Below, in pieces: positions 35,656-43,799 of a stretch of DNA of 64,000 nt; within the stretch, counting starts at the first letter, position 1; the number at the start of each line of letters is the position of its first letter. Both the position numbers and the translations under genes were made by a program. The notes below the pieces were generated by a model. The model saw nothing but the letters and a program-made list of their open reading frames with translations. It made no database searches and was not told the origin of the DNA. The DNA comes from Hoylesella loescheii DSM 19665 = JCM 12249 = ATCC 15930 (lineage in GTDB: Bacteria; Bacteroidota; Bacteroidia; Bacteroidales; Bacteroidaceae): NCBI RefSeq assembly GCF_000378085.1, contig NZ_KB899210.1:62001-126000 (forward strand), in the 5' to 3' direction.

Positions 35656-37821
35656 TTAAAAGAACCAGCCAATGGAGAATCGTACATCGCGCCCCATATC
35701 GTGAGCGTAGTAACGCGAGCGGTTGGTGTATTCTTTATATTCTTTATTAAAGAGGTTGTCGGCAGCCAACAGCATGCGTAACTTATTCCGTTCGCTAAGT
35801 GGCCATTCAATGCCTGCCTCAACCCCGAAGAGGTTGTATGTGGGAGGTGTAAAGTCGATGAGGTCGCTTGCGGGATTAAAGCGCGTCTGTTTCAAAACCA
35901 GCCTGTGCTTCAATTGCAACCATGCGTTACCTTTTCCTACGCGGATGTCTTCCCACGTTAGGTCGTGGTCGAAGCGTGCCGAAGGAATATAAGGCAGGTA
36001 GTTACCTGTTCGCTTTTCGTTGGCCCAGATAAGGCCAGATAGCAGGTGATACTCCAAGTGATGCATGGGTTTTAGGCGTACATCGAAGTCTATCCCGCGG
36101 AAAAAGGCGTCGGTTTGTTTGTATTGGAACAGCGGATAAGAACCTGAAATCACCGTGATATATTTTCCTCTCTCTGGCTGATCGTAGATGTAACCATTTA
36201 TCCATTGCAGATAGGCGTCTACCCGAACTTCGGCAAAGGCAGAGCGATAGGATAGTGATGTAACCCATTTTGTGCTCTGTTCGGAGTGCATGGTTGAGTC
36301 GCCTATGACGAACATGCCCGATCCCAGCTCGTTTCCATTGCTATAAAGCTCGTGAACGTGTGGTGCACGCCACGCCAAACCTAAGTTGGAGGTTAGTTTC
36401 CACTGTTCGTTGAGCCGATAGCTAGTGCCAAGATTATACGAGAAGTTACTGAAAATATGGTGCCCGCCATAAAGCTTGCCCGTGTAATCGTAACCCGATG
36501 CCCGTGTTTCTTGGTTGTCAAAGCGTACGCCAGCCTCTGCCGTCCAATTCTCATTGCGATACTTCTGTATGGCGTAAATGCCTAAGTCGTACTCGGTGTA
36601 GTTGGGGATAAGCGGCACAACGCCCGTTCCTCCTTGGTTGCGGTTACGTATGTGCAAGTAAGATGCGCCTGCTTCGGTATTCCATTTGTTGTAAGTCAGA
36701 TTCCATTTCAATTGGTTTTGAAACGAGGTAAGGTACAGGCTCACCGCTGGAATATTCGAGAGATTCATCCTTCTGATGCGATTTTCCTTGCGGTCATCGT
36801 GCTGAAAGGCTGTCTGCCATAAGAAAATGCCGAACTTGCCCGCATCAAAAGATGCTTTGCCAATGGCCGTATGGTGAACAACATGCTGAAAAGGGTAGTC
36901 GATGTGACGGCTGTATGGATAGATTTCCACGGGTTGACCGAGCTCGATGCGCAGCTTAAGCAGGTCTTCGCTACCCATTTGCGCACTAGGCAAAACGCCC
37001 AATTTTAGGTTGTACATGCTGTAATAGCCTTCCAATTTGAGGGCGTTGTACTTGTAACCCAATGATGCCGAGAAGTCGTGTTCGCGATAACCAGTGTTGT
37101 TGAGCAAGTATTTGGCCGTGCTTTGGTCACCCGAATTGGCGTAGGTTCCTTGCAGTCGCCAAGCCAAACAGTTGCTGAAAGGTATAGTACCTTCGGCTTG
37201 TGCCACAACAGAATATCGTTTGCCATTGCTGCCGTAGAGCGTTCGTAGGTGTCCTGAAACGCCAGCCTGCCCGTAAGGCAATGCCTTTTGTTCCATCACG
37301 ATAATTCCGCCGAGAGCCTCAGAGCCATACCTTACAGACTCTGCACCCTTGATAACCTCAATAGAACCACTGCTATTTTGGTCTATTTCGGGAGCATGGT
37401 CGGCGCCCCATTGCTGTCCTGTTTGTCGTGCTCCATTGTTAACGATGAGTATTCGGTTGCCATACATGCCGTTGATAACGGGCTTGGCCACCGTTGTACC
37501 CGTCTGGATGGAGCTTACGCCGCTAACATGTTCGAGGATGGAAGCGAGCGATTTACCCATGGAACGGTCTATCAGGTTTTCGCCTATCTTGTCGCTTACG
37601 CTGTTTACGCTGGCTTGCTGTCGCACGCCTGTTACAACAATCTCGTTGATGTTGTGTTCTTTACCAAGTTCCGACTTACCGTTTTTATTGTTGTTTTTTG
37701 TCTTTGTGGTGTCGGCTTGTTGACTTAGCGAAACGGGTAGTTCTGTCTTTGAAACCTTTGCAGAAGCCCATGATGCGGTGAACGCAGCGAATGCGATGCA
37801 AAGAAAAGTTGTTTTTACCAT
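35656..37821 (-). CDS. TonB-dependent outer-membrane receptor, probable metal uptake (ZnuD-like)
   Basis: 721 residues. Signal peptide; then TonB-box-like region (HNINEIVVTG, about 54-63), plug domain (GKSLASILEHVSGVSSIQTG through NGMYGNRILIVNNG), and a GQQWGADHAPEID segment near 137-150 similar to plug loops in ZnuD-type zinc receptors. About 22 barrel strands follow, ending in FSIGWFF with a terminal aromatic. No SusC-type N-terminal extension. It imports a ligand by TonB coupling. Neighbours (His/Cys-rich 106-residue protein upstream, His-rich lipoprotein downstream) support a metal or metallophore. The substrate is not proven. Confidence 0.85.
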   Translation of the reverse strand: MVKTTFLCIAFAAFTASWASAKVSKTELPVSLSQQADTTKTKNNNKNGKSELGKEHNINEIVVTGVRQQASVNSVSDKIGENLIDRSMGKSLASILEHVSGVSSIQTGTTVAKPVINGMYGNRILIVNNGARQTGQQWGADHAPEIDQNSSGSIEVIKGAESVRYGSEALGGIIVMEQKALPYGQAGVSGHLRTLYGSNGKRYSVVAQAEGTIPFSNCLAWRLQGTYANSGDQSTAKYLLNNTGYREHDFSASLGYKYNALKLEGYYSMYNLKLGVLPSAQMGSEDLLKLRIELGQPVEIYPYSRHIDYPFQHVVHHTAIGKASFDAGKFGIFLWQTAFQHDDRKENRIRRMNLSNIPAVSLYLTSFQNQLKWNLTYNKWNTEAGASYLHIRNRNQGGTGVVPLIPNYTEYDLGIYAIQKYRNENWTAEAGVRFDNQETRASGYDYTGKLYGGHHIFSNFSYNLGTSYRLNEQWKLTSNLGLAWRAPHVHELYSNGNELGSGMFVIGDSTMHSEQSTKWVTSLSYRSAFAEVRVDAYLQWINGYIYDQPERGKYITVISGSYPLFQYKQTDAFFRGIDFDVRLKPMHHLEYHLLSGLIWANEKRTGNYLPYIPSARFDHDLTWEDIRVGKGNAWLQLKHRLVLKQTRFNPASDLIDFTPPTYNLFGVEAGIEWPLSERNKLRMLLAADNLFNKEYKEYTNRSRYYAHDMGRDVRFSIGWFF

Positions 37822-37907
37822 ACGATTAGGGGTGTTGGCTTACGTGCGCCATAGATTATAGTTGCAGCACGACAAGCCAAACAGTGTATAACTACTGATT
37901 GGAGGAG

Positions 37908-37932
37908 TGACCGAACATGATTCGGTCTCCTG
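37908..37932. promoter_or_regulatory. Inverted repeat in the metal operon gap
   Basis: GACCGAA-catga-TTCGGTC, extended by GGAG/CTCC on the two sides, lies in the 207-bp gap between the 106-residue gene and the receptor gene. It could be an operator or an mRNA hairpin. No T-run follows on either strand. Confidence 0.45.
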
Positions 37933-38028
37933 TGATAAAAATGTGAATGTAACCCAAGATGCCTATTCGAAAAGACACATTTGTCCCATCAAATAGATAC
38001 AATAAGGGTGTAATGGGTGTGGAATAAT

Positions 38029-38349
38029 TTATGCGCGCGTTGGCGGCGAATGGCTATTTACCGATTCAATGTGTCGGTAAACAACTTGTTCGGTGAAGAT
38101 ATAAGGCGTAAGGATAGTGGCAAATACTGCGGGTTGATAGGTTTGCAGCGTTGGTGTACTAGCCTCATGCATGATGAAGTCGCAAATAAAGCACGATGAT
38201 TTGAAGGTCTTCGTGGTTCCGTCGCAAGTGAGATGAACGTTTGAAGGGTGCTCTTCGTGCACATGAAAGTCTTTGATAGCAAACACCGACATGAATGTTA
38301 CGATGAACATCCATGCTAGAATACGTCTGATGTGTTTGTTACAATTCAT
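38029..38349 (-). CDS. Small His/Cys-rich exported protein at the head of the metal operon
   Basis: 106 residues. N-terminal hydrophobic helix (RILAWMFIVTFMSVFAI) as signal or anchor, then a HVHEEH motif (29-34), a cysteine in HLTCDG, and SCFICDF (CxxC) followed by a histidine (MHEA). These residues could bind a transition metal. Similar small proteins often precede TonB receptors in Bacteroidota. There is no enzymatic motif. It has its own -7 box (38426-38433). Expression of the receptor from this promoter or a second one in the 207-bp gap is open. Confidence 0.7.
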   Translation of the reverse strand: MNCNKHIRRILAWMFIVTFMSVFAIKDFHVHEEHPSNVHLTCDGTTKTFKSSCFICDFIMHEASTPTLQTYQPAVFATILTPYIFTEQVVYRHIESVNSHSPPTRA

Positions 38350-38425
38350 GTGCTAAATGTTTGTTCGTGCCTATTGGCAACTAGTGTGCGCGTGTTTGAT
38401 TTGCTTCGCGCTATTATTTGCTTTG

Positions 38426-38433
38426 CAAAAATA
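38426..38433 (-). promoter_or_regulatory. -7 box of the metal operon
   Basis: Minus strand TATTTTTG matches TAnnTTTG; about 75 nt leader. Confidence 0.5.
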
Positions 38434-38615
38434 CGGCAAAAGAACGAACCTTGTTTGTAAACGCCTCATTTGTTAGTGTTATTTAACGCTTCTGGTTGCG
38501 TTTTTTTGCAATGCTAATACTTGTCGGAAAGTGTGCTAATGTCTGTTTAGATGAAGTGCGACTGACAAGCCTAAGCTAGCGTGGAGTGGGGTGGTGGCTT
38601 GCTAATGTTGAGAAA

Positions 38616-38652
38616 GAGGGGGATGTCTTGCTAGTGCTATGACATTCCCCTC
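38616..38652 (-). terminator. Terminator of the DsbA-like gene
   Basis: Minus strand GAGGGGAATGTC pairs with GACATCCCCCTC, followed by TTTCT. Confidence 0.6.
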
Positions 38653-38698
38653 ATTTCTTATCGTGCATAAACAGAGGCTTTGTCCATGTCGTCTCAGG

Positions 38699-39595
38699 CT
38701 ATTTGCAGATGCCTGTTGTTAGGTCGCATGCCATGCCTTTGGCAGGTTTTCTTACGAAATAGCTGTTGTCAGTAGGCTGTTTTAGCAGGTCGCCAGTGGC
38801 CAAAAGAGGAGCGATGGCTGCCTCCATGGCTTGTAGGTCGGCAAAGTCGAAAGCCTCTTTCACCTCTTCAGCTGCCAGTCGGGGATGCGTTTCCATCAGC
38901 TCGAATAAGGCTTCGGGCGAGAAACTAACGGCTTGTGGCAGTAGCTTTCCACCACTAACAGCCTTTATCATGGCAGCCATGGTGTTGTAGTCGCGGAAAT
39001 TTTTGAGGGGCATCTTTTTGCCTTCGTACTCGAAAACGAAGGTGGGGAATACCTCCACCTTGAGACTTTTGGCCTCTTCTACGTCTTGCCAGAAAGCTTT
39101 TTCGGCCGAGCCATCGTTCAATGGATCGAGAAATGCAGCGATATCAATACCACTTTCGTCGGCAATGGCAATGAGTTCGGCTTCTGATATGGCTTGTCGG
39201 GCCTCAGCCATAGCAGCCGCACGTAAGTTGTATAGAAAGAGATCGGCCTTTTCGGCATCAGCCATTTGTGCCGCCTTAAAGGCGATACAGAGGGGAAACG
39301 ACGAATTTTCCGTTTCGGAAAATAGATTAAATCCTTCTACCTTAATAGGCATGTGATGTTTCTCGGCTGTCTCCAAGCAGTGGGTTATGAAGTCTTTGTT
39401 CTCCTTATTATAATAGGTGAGGGAGTCAATGTCGGCCGGTTTGTTCTTGTTCATGTCCTCAACAAGTCCGCCCATCACATTTCGCCACGTGATAAGGTTA
39501 GGGAAATGGGTCTCTAACTTTCTGAAAAAGGGCTCTTCTCCCCAGCACCAAGGGCAAACTGGGTCGGTAACGTTGGTTATAATAACTTTGTTCAT
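38699..39595 (-). CDS. DsbA/FrnE-like thioredoxin-fold protein
   Basis: 298 residues, no signal peptide, so cytoplasmic. Active site DPVCPWCWGEEPFF with CPWC at 14-17, an all-helical insert (about 70-160) and a cis-proline loop VEVFPTFVFE, as in FrnE-type DsbA relatives. The C-terminal ~80 residues are a helical extension ending CDLTTGICK, a second cysteine pair (C x6 C) at the very end that could relay disulfides to the active site. Redox or glutathione-related role is inferred. Leader of about 40 nt from a box at 39636-39643, divergent from the NlpE-like gene. Confidence 0.85.
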   Translation of the reverse strand: MNKVIITNVTDPVCPWCWGEEPFFRKLETHFPNLITWRNVMGGLVEDMNKNKPADIDSLTYYNKENKDFITHCLETAEKHHMPIKVEGFNLFSETENSSFPLCIAFKAAQMADAEKADLFLYNLRAAAMAEARQAISEAELIAIADESGIDIAAFLDPLNDGSAEKAFWQDVEEAKSLKVEVFPTFVFEYEGKKMPLKNFRDYNTMAAMIKAVSGGKLLPQAVSFSPEALFELMETHPRLAAEEVKEAFDFADLQAMEAAIAPLLATGDLLKQPTDNSYFVRKPAKGMACDLTTGICK

Positions 39596-39635
39596 TGTGT
39601 ATCGTCTTTTTAATGTAGTTTATGTTGTTCAACTA

Positions 39636-39643
39636 CAAAGTTA
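39636..39643 (-). promoter_or_regulatory. -7 box of the DsbA-like gene
   Basis: Minus strand TAACTTTG, 40 nt before ATG 39595. Confidence 0.6.
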
Positions 39644-39718
39644 CTGATAAAACAACTTTTCTCCATCATTTTAAACTCTTTTATGAATACAAATGATTGT
39701 TTTATGCGTTTTTTGTTC

Positions 39719-39726
39719 TAAGTTTG
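39719..39726 (+). promoter_or_regulatory. -7 box of the NlpE-like gene
   Basis: TAAGTTTG, 32 nt before ATG 39759. Confidence 0.6.
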
Positions 39727-39758
39727 CAACCGATTTTAATTCAAACATAAAGAGAAAC

Positions 39759-40214
39759 ATGAAAAAGTTATTAATGATGGTAGCTGCTTGCGCAGTTATC
39801 GCTTCTTGCAACCAAAAGGGTAAGAATGCAAATGTAGAGAATCCTCAGGATTCTGTAATGGCTGTTGATACTACGGCTGTAGGCATGACTTATAGCGGAA
39901 CTATTCCTGCTGCTGATGGTCCTGGTATCAAGTATACTGTTACTTTGGCTGGCGACTCTGCAAAAACCTTCACTATGGAAGAGGTTTACTTGCAAGCTAA
40001 AGACGGCAAAGACGACGTGAAGACCTACAAGGGAGATGTTGAAACGATTAAGAAAGACGTTAAGGGAAAAGCTGTAACGGCTTACAAGTTGGCTATGGAT
40101 AAGGACAATGCTCTTTATCTGCTCGTGAAAGATGACGCTACTTTGAGCGTTGTTAACGATCAGCTGGAAGAAGCTGCCAGTGGAAACAACTACGACTTGA
40201 AGTTGGTTAAGTAA
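39759..40214 (+). CDS. NlpE-like lipoprotein lacking the copper-binding cysteine pair
   Basis: 151 residues from ATG 39759, chosen for its lipoprotein signal (MKKLLMMVAACAVIASC, lipobox IASC). The mature part matches the N-terminal NlpE domain: YSGTIPAADGPGIKYTVTL aligns with the usual YxGxLPCADCPGIxxxLTL, so the CxxC pair is replaced by Ala and Gly (A51, G54). Strands continue to a YLLVKDD and LKLVK end. NlpE senses surface and copper stress in E. coli; a metal role here is unlikely, leaving an envelope or stress function. Codon use is biased to common codons, suggesting strong expression. Confidence 0.8.
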   Translation: MKKLLMMVAACAVIASCNQKGKNANVENPQDSVMAVDTTAVGMTYSGTIPAADGPGIKYTVTLAGDSAKTFTMEEVYLQAKDGKDDVKTYKGDVETIKKDVKGKAVTAYKLAMDKDNALYLLVKDDATLSVVNDQLEEAASGNNYDLKLVK

Positions 40215-40244
40215 TCCCGACATCAATTAAGTAAATATCTTTTT

Positions 40245-40288
40245 TTCATCCCGTGCGGTGTGGTGTTAGCCTTGCCGTGCGGGATGAA
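40245..40288. other. Hairpin after the NlpE-like gene
   Basis: TTCATCCCG and CGGGATGAA (9 bp) enclose two direct copies of CCGTGCGG. There is no T-run downstream, so termination is uncertain. Confidence 0.4.
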
Positions 40289-40367
40289 TCCGTTTAGGCT
40301 ATCGCATTTAAGCGTGTCACATACCGCATTTTTCTGTCTGACCATGTCTTTTTCGCAATAAAATATG

Positions 40368-40375
40368 TAATTTTG
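40368..40375 (+). promoter_or_regulatory. -7 box of ndh
   Basis: TAATTTTG, 54 nt before ATG 40430. Confidence 0.55.
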
Positions 40376-40429
40376 CATATTCGGGCAAGGCCCGAGCAAA
40401 AGATTGTTTTAGGTTAAAAAGGTAAAGAC

Positions 40430-41773
40430 ATGAGTCTAAATATAGCAAAAGACGGCCGCAAGCGAATTGTGATAGTTGGCGGTGGCTTTGGTGGCTTGCA
40501 GCTGGCAAATGGGCTAAAAGGCACCGATTATCAAGTGATACTTATCGATAAGAATAATTATCACCAGTTCCCACCACTTATTTATCAGGTGGCATCAGCA
40601 GGAATGGAGGCCAGTTCCATATCATTTCCATTCCGAAGAAACTTTCAAAAGCGCAAGAACTTTTATTTCCGAATGGCCGAATTGCGTGCCATCTTCCCCG
40701 AAAGGAAAATTATTCAGACTTCAATAGGGAAGGTGGAGTATGATTATTTGGTGCTAGCGGCCGGCACTACCACCAATTTCTTTGGCAATAAGAACGTTGA
40801 ACAGCAGGCCATGCCTATGAAAACGGTAGACGAGGCCATGGGTTTGCAGAACGCTATACTGGCGAACATCGAGCGTGCCATAACCTGTTCCACAAAGCAA
40901 GAGCAACAAGAACTACTCAATGTGGTAGTGGTTGGCGGTGGAGCGACGGGCGTTGAGATTGCTGGAGTGCTTTCTGAGATGAAACGCACAATTCTTCCAC
41001 ACGACTATCACGACCTAGACCCTAGCCTGATGAACATCTATCTCATTGAGGCTAGCAATCGTTTGTTGTCGGCTATGTCGCCCGAATCGTCGTCGGCGGT
41101 GGAAAAATATCTACGTGAAATGGGTGTGAACATCTTGCTTAACAAGATGGTGACCGACTATAAGGACCATAAGGTGATGCTGGCAGATGGTTCTTCCATC
41201 TCCACACGTACGTTTATCTGGGTGAGTGGTGTGGCCGGGCAGCCTGTAGGCAATCTCGATGCAAATCATTTAGGACGTGGACGACGCATCAAAGTTGATT
41301 CTTTTAACCGCATTGAAGGGCTTGAAGACGTGTTTTGTATAGGTGATCAGTGCTTGGTTGAAGGCGATAAAGATTACCCAAACGGGCATCCGCAGCTGGC
41401 ACAGGTGGCTATCCAGCAGGGTGCAAACCTGGCCAAGAACCTCAAGCGCATGATAAAAGGAAAACCGTTTACCCCTTTCCGTTACAAAAACTTAGGTGCA
41501 ATGGCCACCGTTGGGCGAAACAAAGCTGTGGCCGAGTTTGCAAAAATCAAGATGAAAGGCTTTTGGGCATGGTTTATGTGGCTCGTTGTGCACCTCCGTT
41601 CCATATTAGGCGTGCGCAATAAGATGGTGGTTTTGCTCAATTGGATGTGGAACTACTTCAACTATAATCAGTCATTACGCATGATTTTCTATCCCAAGAA
41701 GGCTAAGGAGATACGAGATAGGGAAGAACGCGAGGCCAAAATGCATTGGGGAGAAGACCTGATGGAGCGATAA
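40430..41773 (+). CDS. ndh: Type II NADH dehydrogenase (FAD-dependent)
   Basis: 447 residues. N-terminal FAD-binding motif IVIVGGGFGGLQLANGL (18-34), an NAD-binding motif VVVVGGGATGVEIAGVLSE (about 163-181), and the CIGDQCLVEG flavin-contact motif with the Q-type quinone region ending HPQLAQVAIQQG. The C-terminus is amphipathic and hydrophobic (GFWAWFMWLVVHLRS), consistent with monotopic attachment to the inner membrane. It transfers electrons from NADH to quinone without pumping ions. Stand-alone, with its own promoter. A related pyridine-nucleotide oxidoreductase is a less likely reading. Confidence 0.9.
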   Translation: MSLNIAKDGRKRIVIVGGGFGGLQLANGLKGTDYQVILIDKNNYHQFPPLIYQVASAGMEASSISFPFRRNFQKRKNFYFRMAELRAIFPERKIIQTSIGKVEYDYLVLAAGTTTNFFGNKNVEQQAMPMKTVDEAMGLQNAILANIERAITCSTKQEQQELLNVVVVGGGATGVEIAGVLSEMKRTILPHDYHDLDPSLMNIYLIEASNRLLSAMSPESSSAVEKYLREMGVNILLNKMVTDYKDHKVMLADGSSISTRTFIWVSGVAGQPVGNLDANHLGRGRRIKVDSFNRIEGLEDVFCIGDQCLVEGDKDYPNGHPQLAQVAIQQGANLAKNLKRMIKGKPFTPFRYKNLGAMATVGRNKAVAEFAKIKMKGFWAWFMWLVVHLRSILGVRNKMVVLLNWMWNYFNYNQSLRMIFYPKKAKEIRDREEREAKMHWGEDLMER

Positions 41774-41886
41774 ACGCAAAGGAAGTGAGAGAAAAGAACA
41801 TGCCAAATGTCTTGGCATAAAACACCGAATGTCCCCAAAGTCTAAAACTTAGGCGGACGGACGTTCACCCTTTCACTTTTTTTTCG

Positions 41887-41894
41887 TACTTTTG
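41887..41894 (+). promoter_or_regulatory. -7 box of lysS
   Basis: TACTTTTG matches TAnnTTTG, 28 nt before ATG 41923. Confidence 0.6.
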
Positions 41895-41922
41895 CAATCA
41901 TAAAGCACATAGTAAGAAAAGT

Positions 41923-43653
41923 ATGAACGTATTAGAACTAAGTGAGCAGGAGATAGTAAGAAGACAGAGCCTGCAAGAGTTGCGCGACTTGGGAATCGAC
42001 CCTTATCCCGCGGCAGAGTATCCCACTGATGCTTTTTCAACCGATATAAGAGACAATTTTAAGGACGACGAGCAGCGCCAAGTATGCATTGCGGGTCGTA
42101 TGATGACACGCCGTGTGATGGGAAAGGCCAGCTTTATGGAGCTACAAGACTCCAAAGGCCGTATTCAGGTGTATATTACTCGCGACGACATTTGCCCCGA
42201 TGAGAACAAGGAACTGTACAACACGGTGTTCAAACGCTTGCTCGACATCGGCGACTTTGTGGGCGTAAAGGGTTTCGTATTCCGCACACAGACGGGCGAA
42301 ATATCTGTTCACGCCAAAGAACTCACGCTGTTGAGCAAGAGTATAAAGCCACTTCCCATCGTGAAATATAAGGACGGGGTGGCCTACGACAAGTTCGACG
42401 ACCCCGAATTGCGTTTCCGTCAACGCTATGTAGACCTCGTTGTGAATGAAGGCATTAAGGAAACGTTCTTGAAACGCGCAAAGGTAATCAGCACCATGCG
42501 CCAATTCTTCGACGAAGCAGGCTATACCGAGGTGGAAACACCTACGCTGCAAAGCATTGCGGGCGGAGCAACTGCGCGCCCATTTATTACGCATTTCAAT
42601 GCGCTGAATCAGGAAATGTTTCTGCGTATCGCCACCGAGCTTTATCTAAAGCGACTCATCGTTGGTGGATTTGAGGGCGTTTACGAAATTGGAAAGAACT
42701 TCCGAAACGAGGGAATGGACAGAACGCACAATCCAGAGTTTACCCTGATGGAGCTTTATGTACAATATAAAGACTACAACTGGATGATGTCGTTCACCGA
42801 ACGTTTGCTCGAAACTATCTGTGTAGCCGTTAACGGAAAGCCCGAAAGCGTTGTAGACGGTCAGGTTATTAGCTTTAAGGCTCCCTATCGTCGCTTGCCC
42901 ATCCTCGATGCCATAAAAGAGAAGACCGGTTACGACCTCGATGGCAAGACTGAAGACGAGATCAGGCAGGTGTGCAAGGAGTTGAAGCTAGACATAGACG
43001 AAACGATGGGTAAGGGAAAGCTTATCGACGAGATTTTCGGAGAGTTCTGCGAAGGTCAGTTTATTCAGCCTACGTTCATCACCGATTATCCAGTGGAGAT
43101 GAGTCCGCTAACGAAGATGCACCGTTCTAAACCCGGACTGACCGAGCGTTTCGAACTGATGGTGAACGGAAAAGAGCTGGCCAATGCCTATTCTGAGCTT
43201 AACGACCCCATCGATCAAGAGGAACGCTTCGTTGAACAGATGAAACTGGCTGACAAAGGTGATGATGAAGCGATGATTATCGACAAGGATTTCTTACGCT
43301 CTTTGCAGTATGGCATGCCCCCAACGTCGGGTATCGGCATCGGTATAGACCGCCTCGTGATGCTCATGACGGGTCAAACTGCCATTCAAGAGGTGCTGCT
43401 TTTCCCGCAGATGCGTCCCGAAAAGACCATCCCGAAGAGCACTGTGGCCGAGTGGCAAGCATTGGGTGTGCCTGCTGAATGGGTGCCCGTGTTCAACAAG
43501 GCTGGATATAACCTTATCTCTGACATAAAAGAGGTGAAGGCGCAAAAGCTGCAAATGGACGTTTGCAACGTAAACAAGAAATATAAATTAGGTTACGAGA
43601 ACCCGAAGGTGGACGCCTTCCAAGCTTGGATAGACAAGGCCAACGAAGGCTAA
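41923..43653 (+). CDS. lysS: Lysyl-tRNA synthetase, class II
   Basis: 576 residues. N-terminal OB-fold anticodon domain (VCIAGRMMTRRVMGKASFM), then class II catalytic core: motif 1 region FFDEAGYTEVETPTL, motif 2 FRNEGMDRTHNPEFT, motif 3 GIGIGIDRLVMLMT. A C-terminal ~60-residue extension (from about 515) with a basic helical region is characteristic of Bacteroidota LysRS and longer than the E. coli enzyme. Charges tRNA-Lys. Own promoter and a strong terminator 12 bp after the stop. Confidence 0.96.
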   Translation: MNVLELSEQEIVRRQSLQELRDLGIDPYPAAEYPTDAFSTDIRDNFKDDEQRQVCIAGRMMTRRVMGKASFMELQDSKGRIQVYITRDDICPDENKELYNTVFKRLLDIGDFVGVKGFVFRTQTGEISVHAKELTLLSKSIKPLPIVKYKDGVAYDKFDDPELRFRQRYVDLVVNEGIKETFLKRAKVISTMRQFFDEAGYTEVETPTLQSIAGGATARPFITHFNALNQEMFLRIATELYLKRLIVGGFEGVYEIGKNFRNEGMDRTHNPEFTLMELYVQYKDYNWMMSFTERLLETICVAVNGKPESVVDGQVISFKAPYRRLPILDAIKEKTGYDLDGKTEDEIRQVCKELKLDIDETMGKGKLIDEIFGEFCEGQFIQPTFITDYPVEMSPLTKMHRSKPGLTERFELMVNGKELANAYSELNDPIDQEERFVEQMKLADKGDDEAMIIDKDFLRSLQYGMPPTSGIGIGIDRLVMLMTGQTAIQEVLLFPQMRPEKTIPKSTVAEWQALGVPAEWVPVFNKAGYNLISDIKEVKAQKLQMDVCNVNKKYKLGYENPKVDAFQAWIDKANEG

Positions 43654-43665
43654 GGTATTGGCTAG

Positions 43666-43719
43666 GGGTTGAAAGGAAACGTGTTAGGTTTAGGCCTTTG
43701 TTTTCCTTTCCACCCTTTT
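43666..43719 (+). terminator. Intrinsic terminator after lysS
   Basis: GGGTTGAAAGGAAAC (43666-43680) pairs with GTTTTCCTTTCCACCC (43700-43715), followed by TTTT. Confidence 0.8.
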
Positions 43720-43799
43720 GCCATGCTTTTTCCGAGGATTAAAGGGCAATGTTTACCTGTCTCCTCACTCCTTCTCACCTTTAACCCTTTCACTTAACC

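Larger units (their letters stand above)
38350..38698. other. 349-bp region between the DsbA-like gene and the metal operon
   Basis: Contains the metal operon promoter (38426-38433) and the DsbA-gene terminator (38616-38652). Otherwise empty. Confidence 0.6.
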
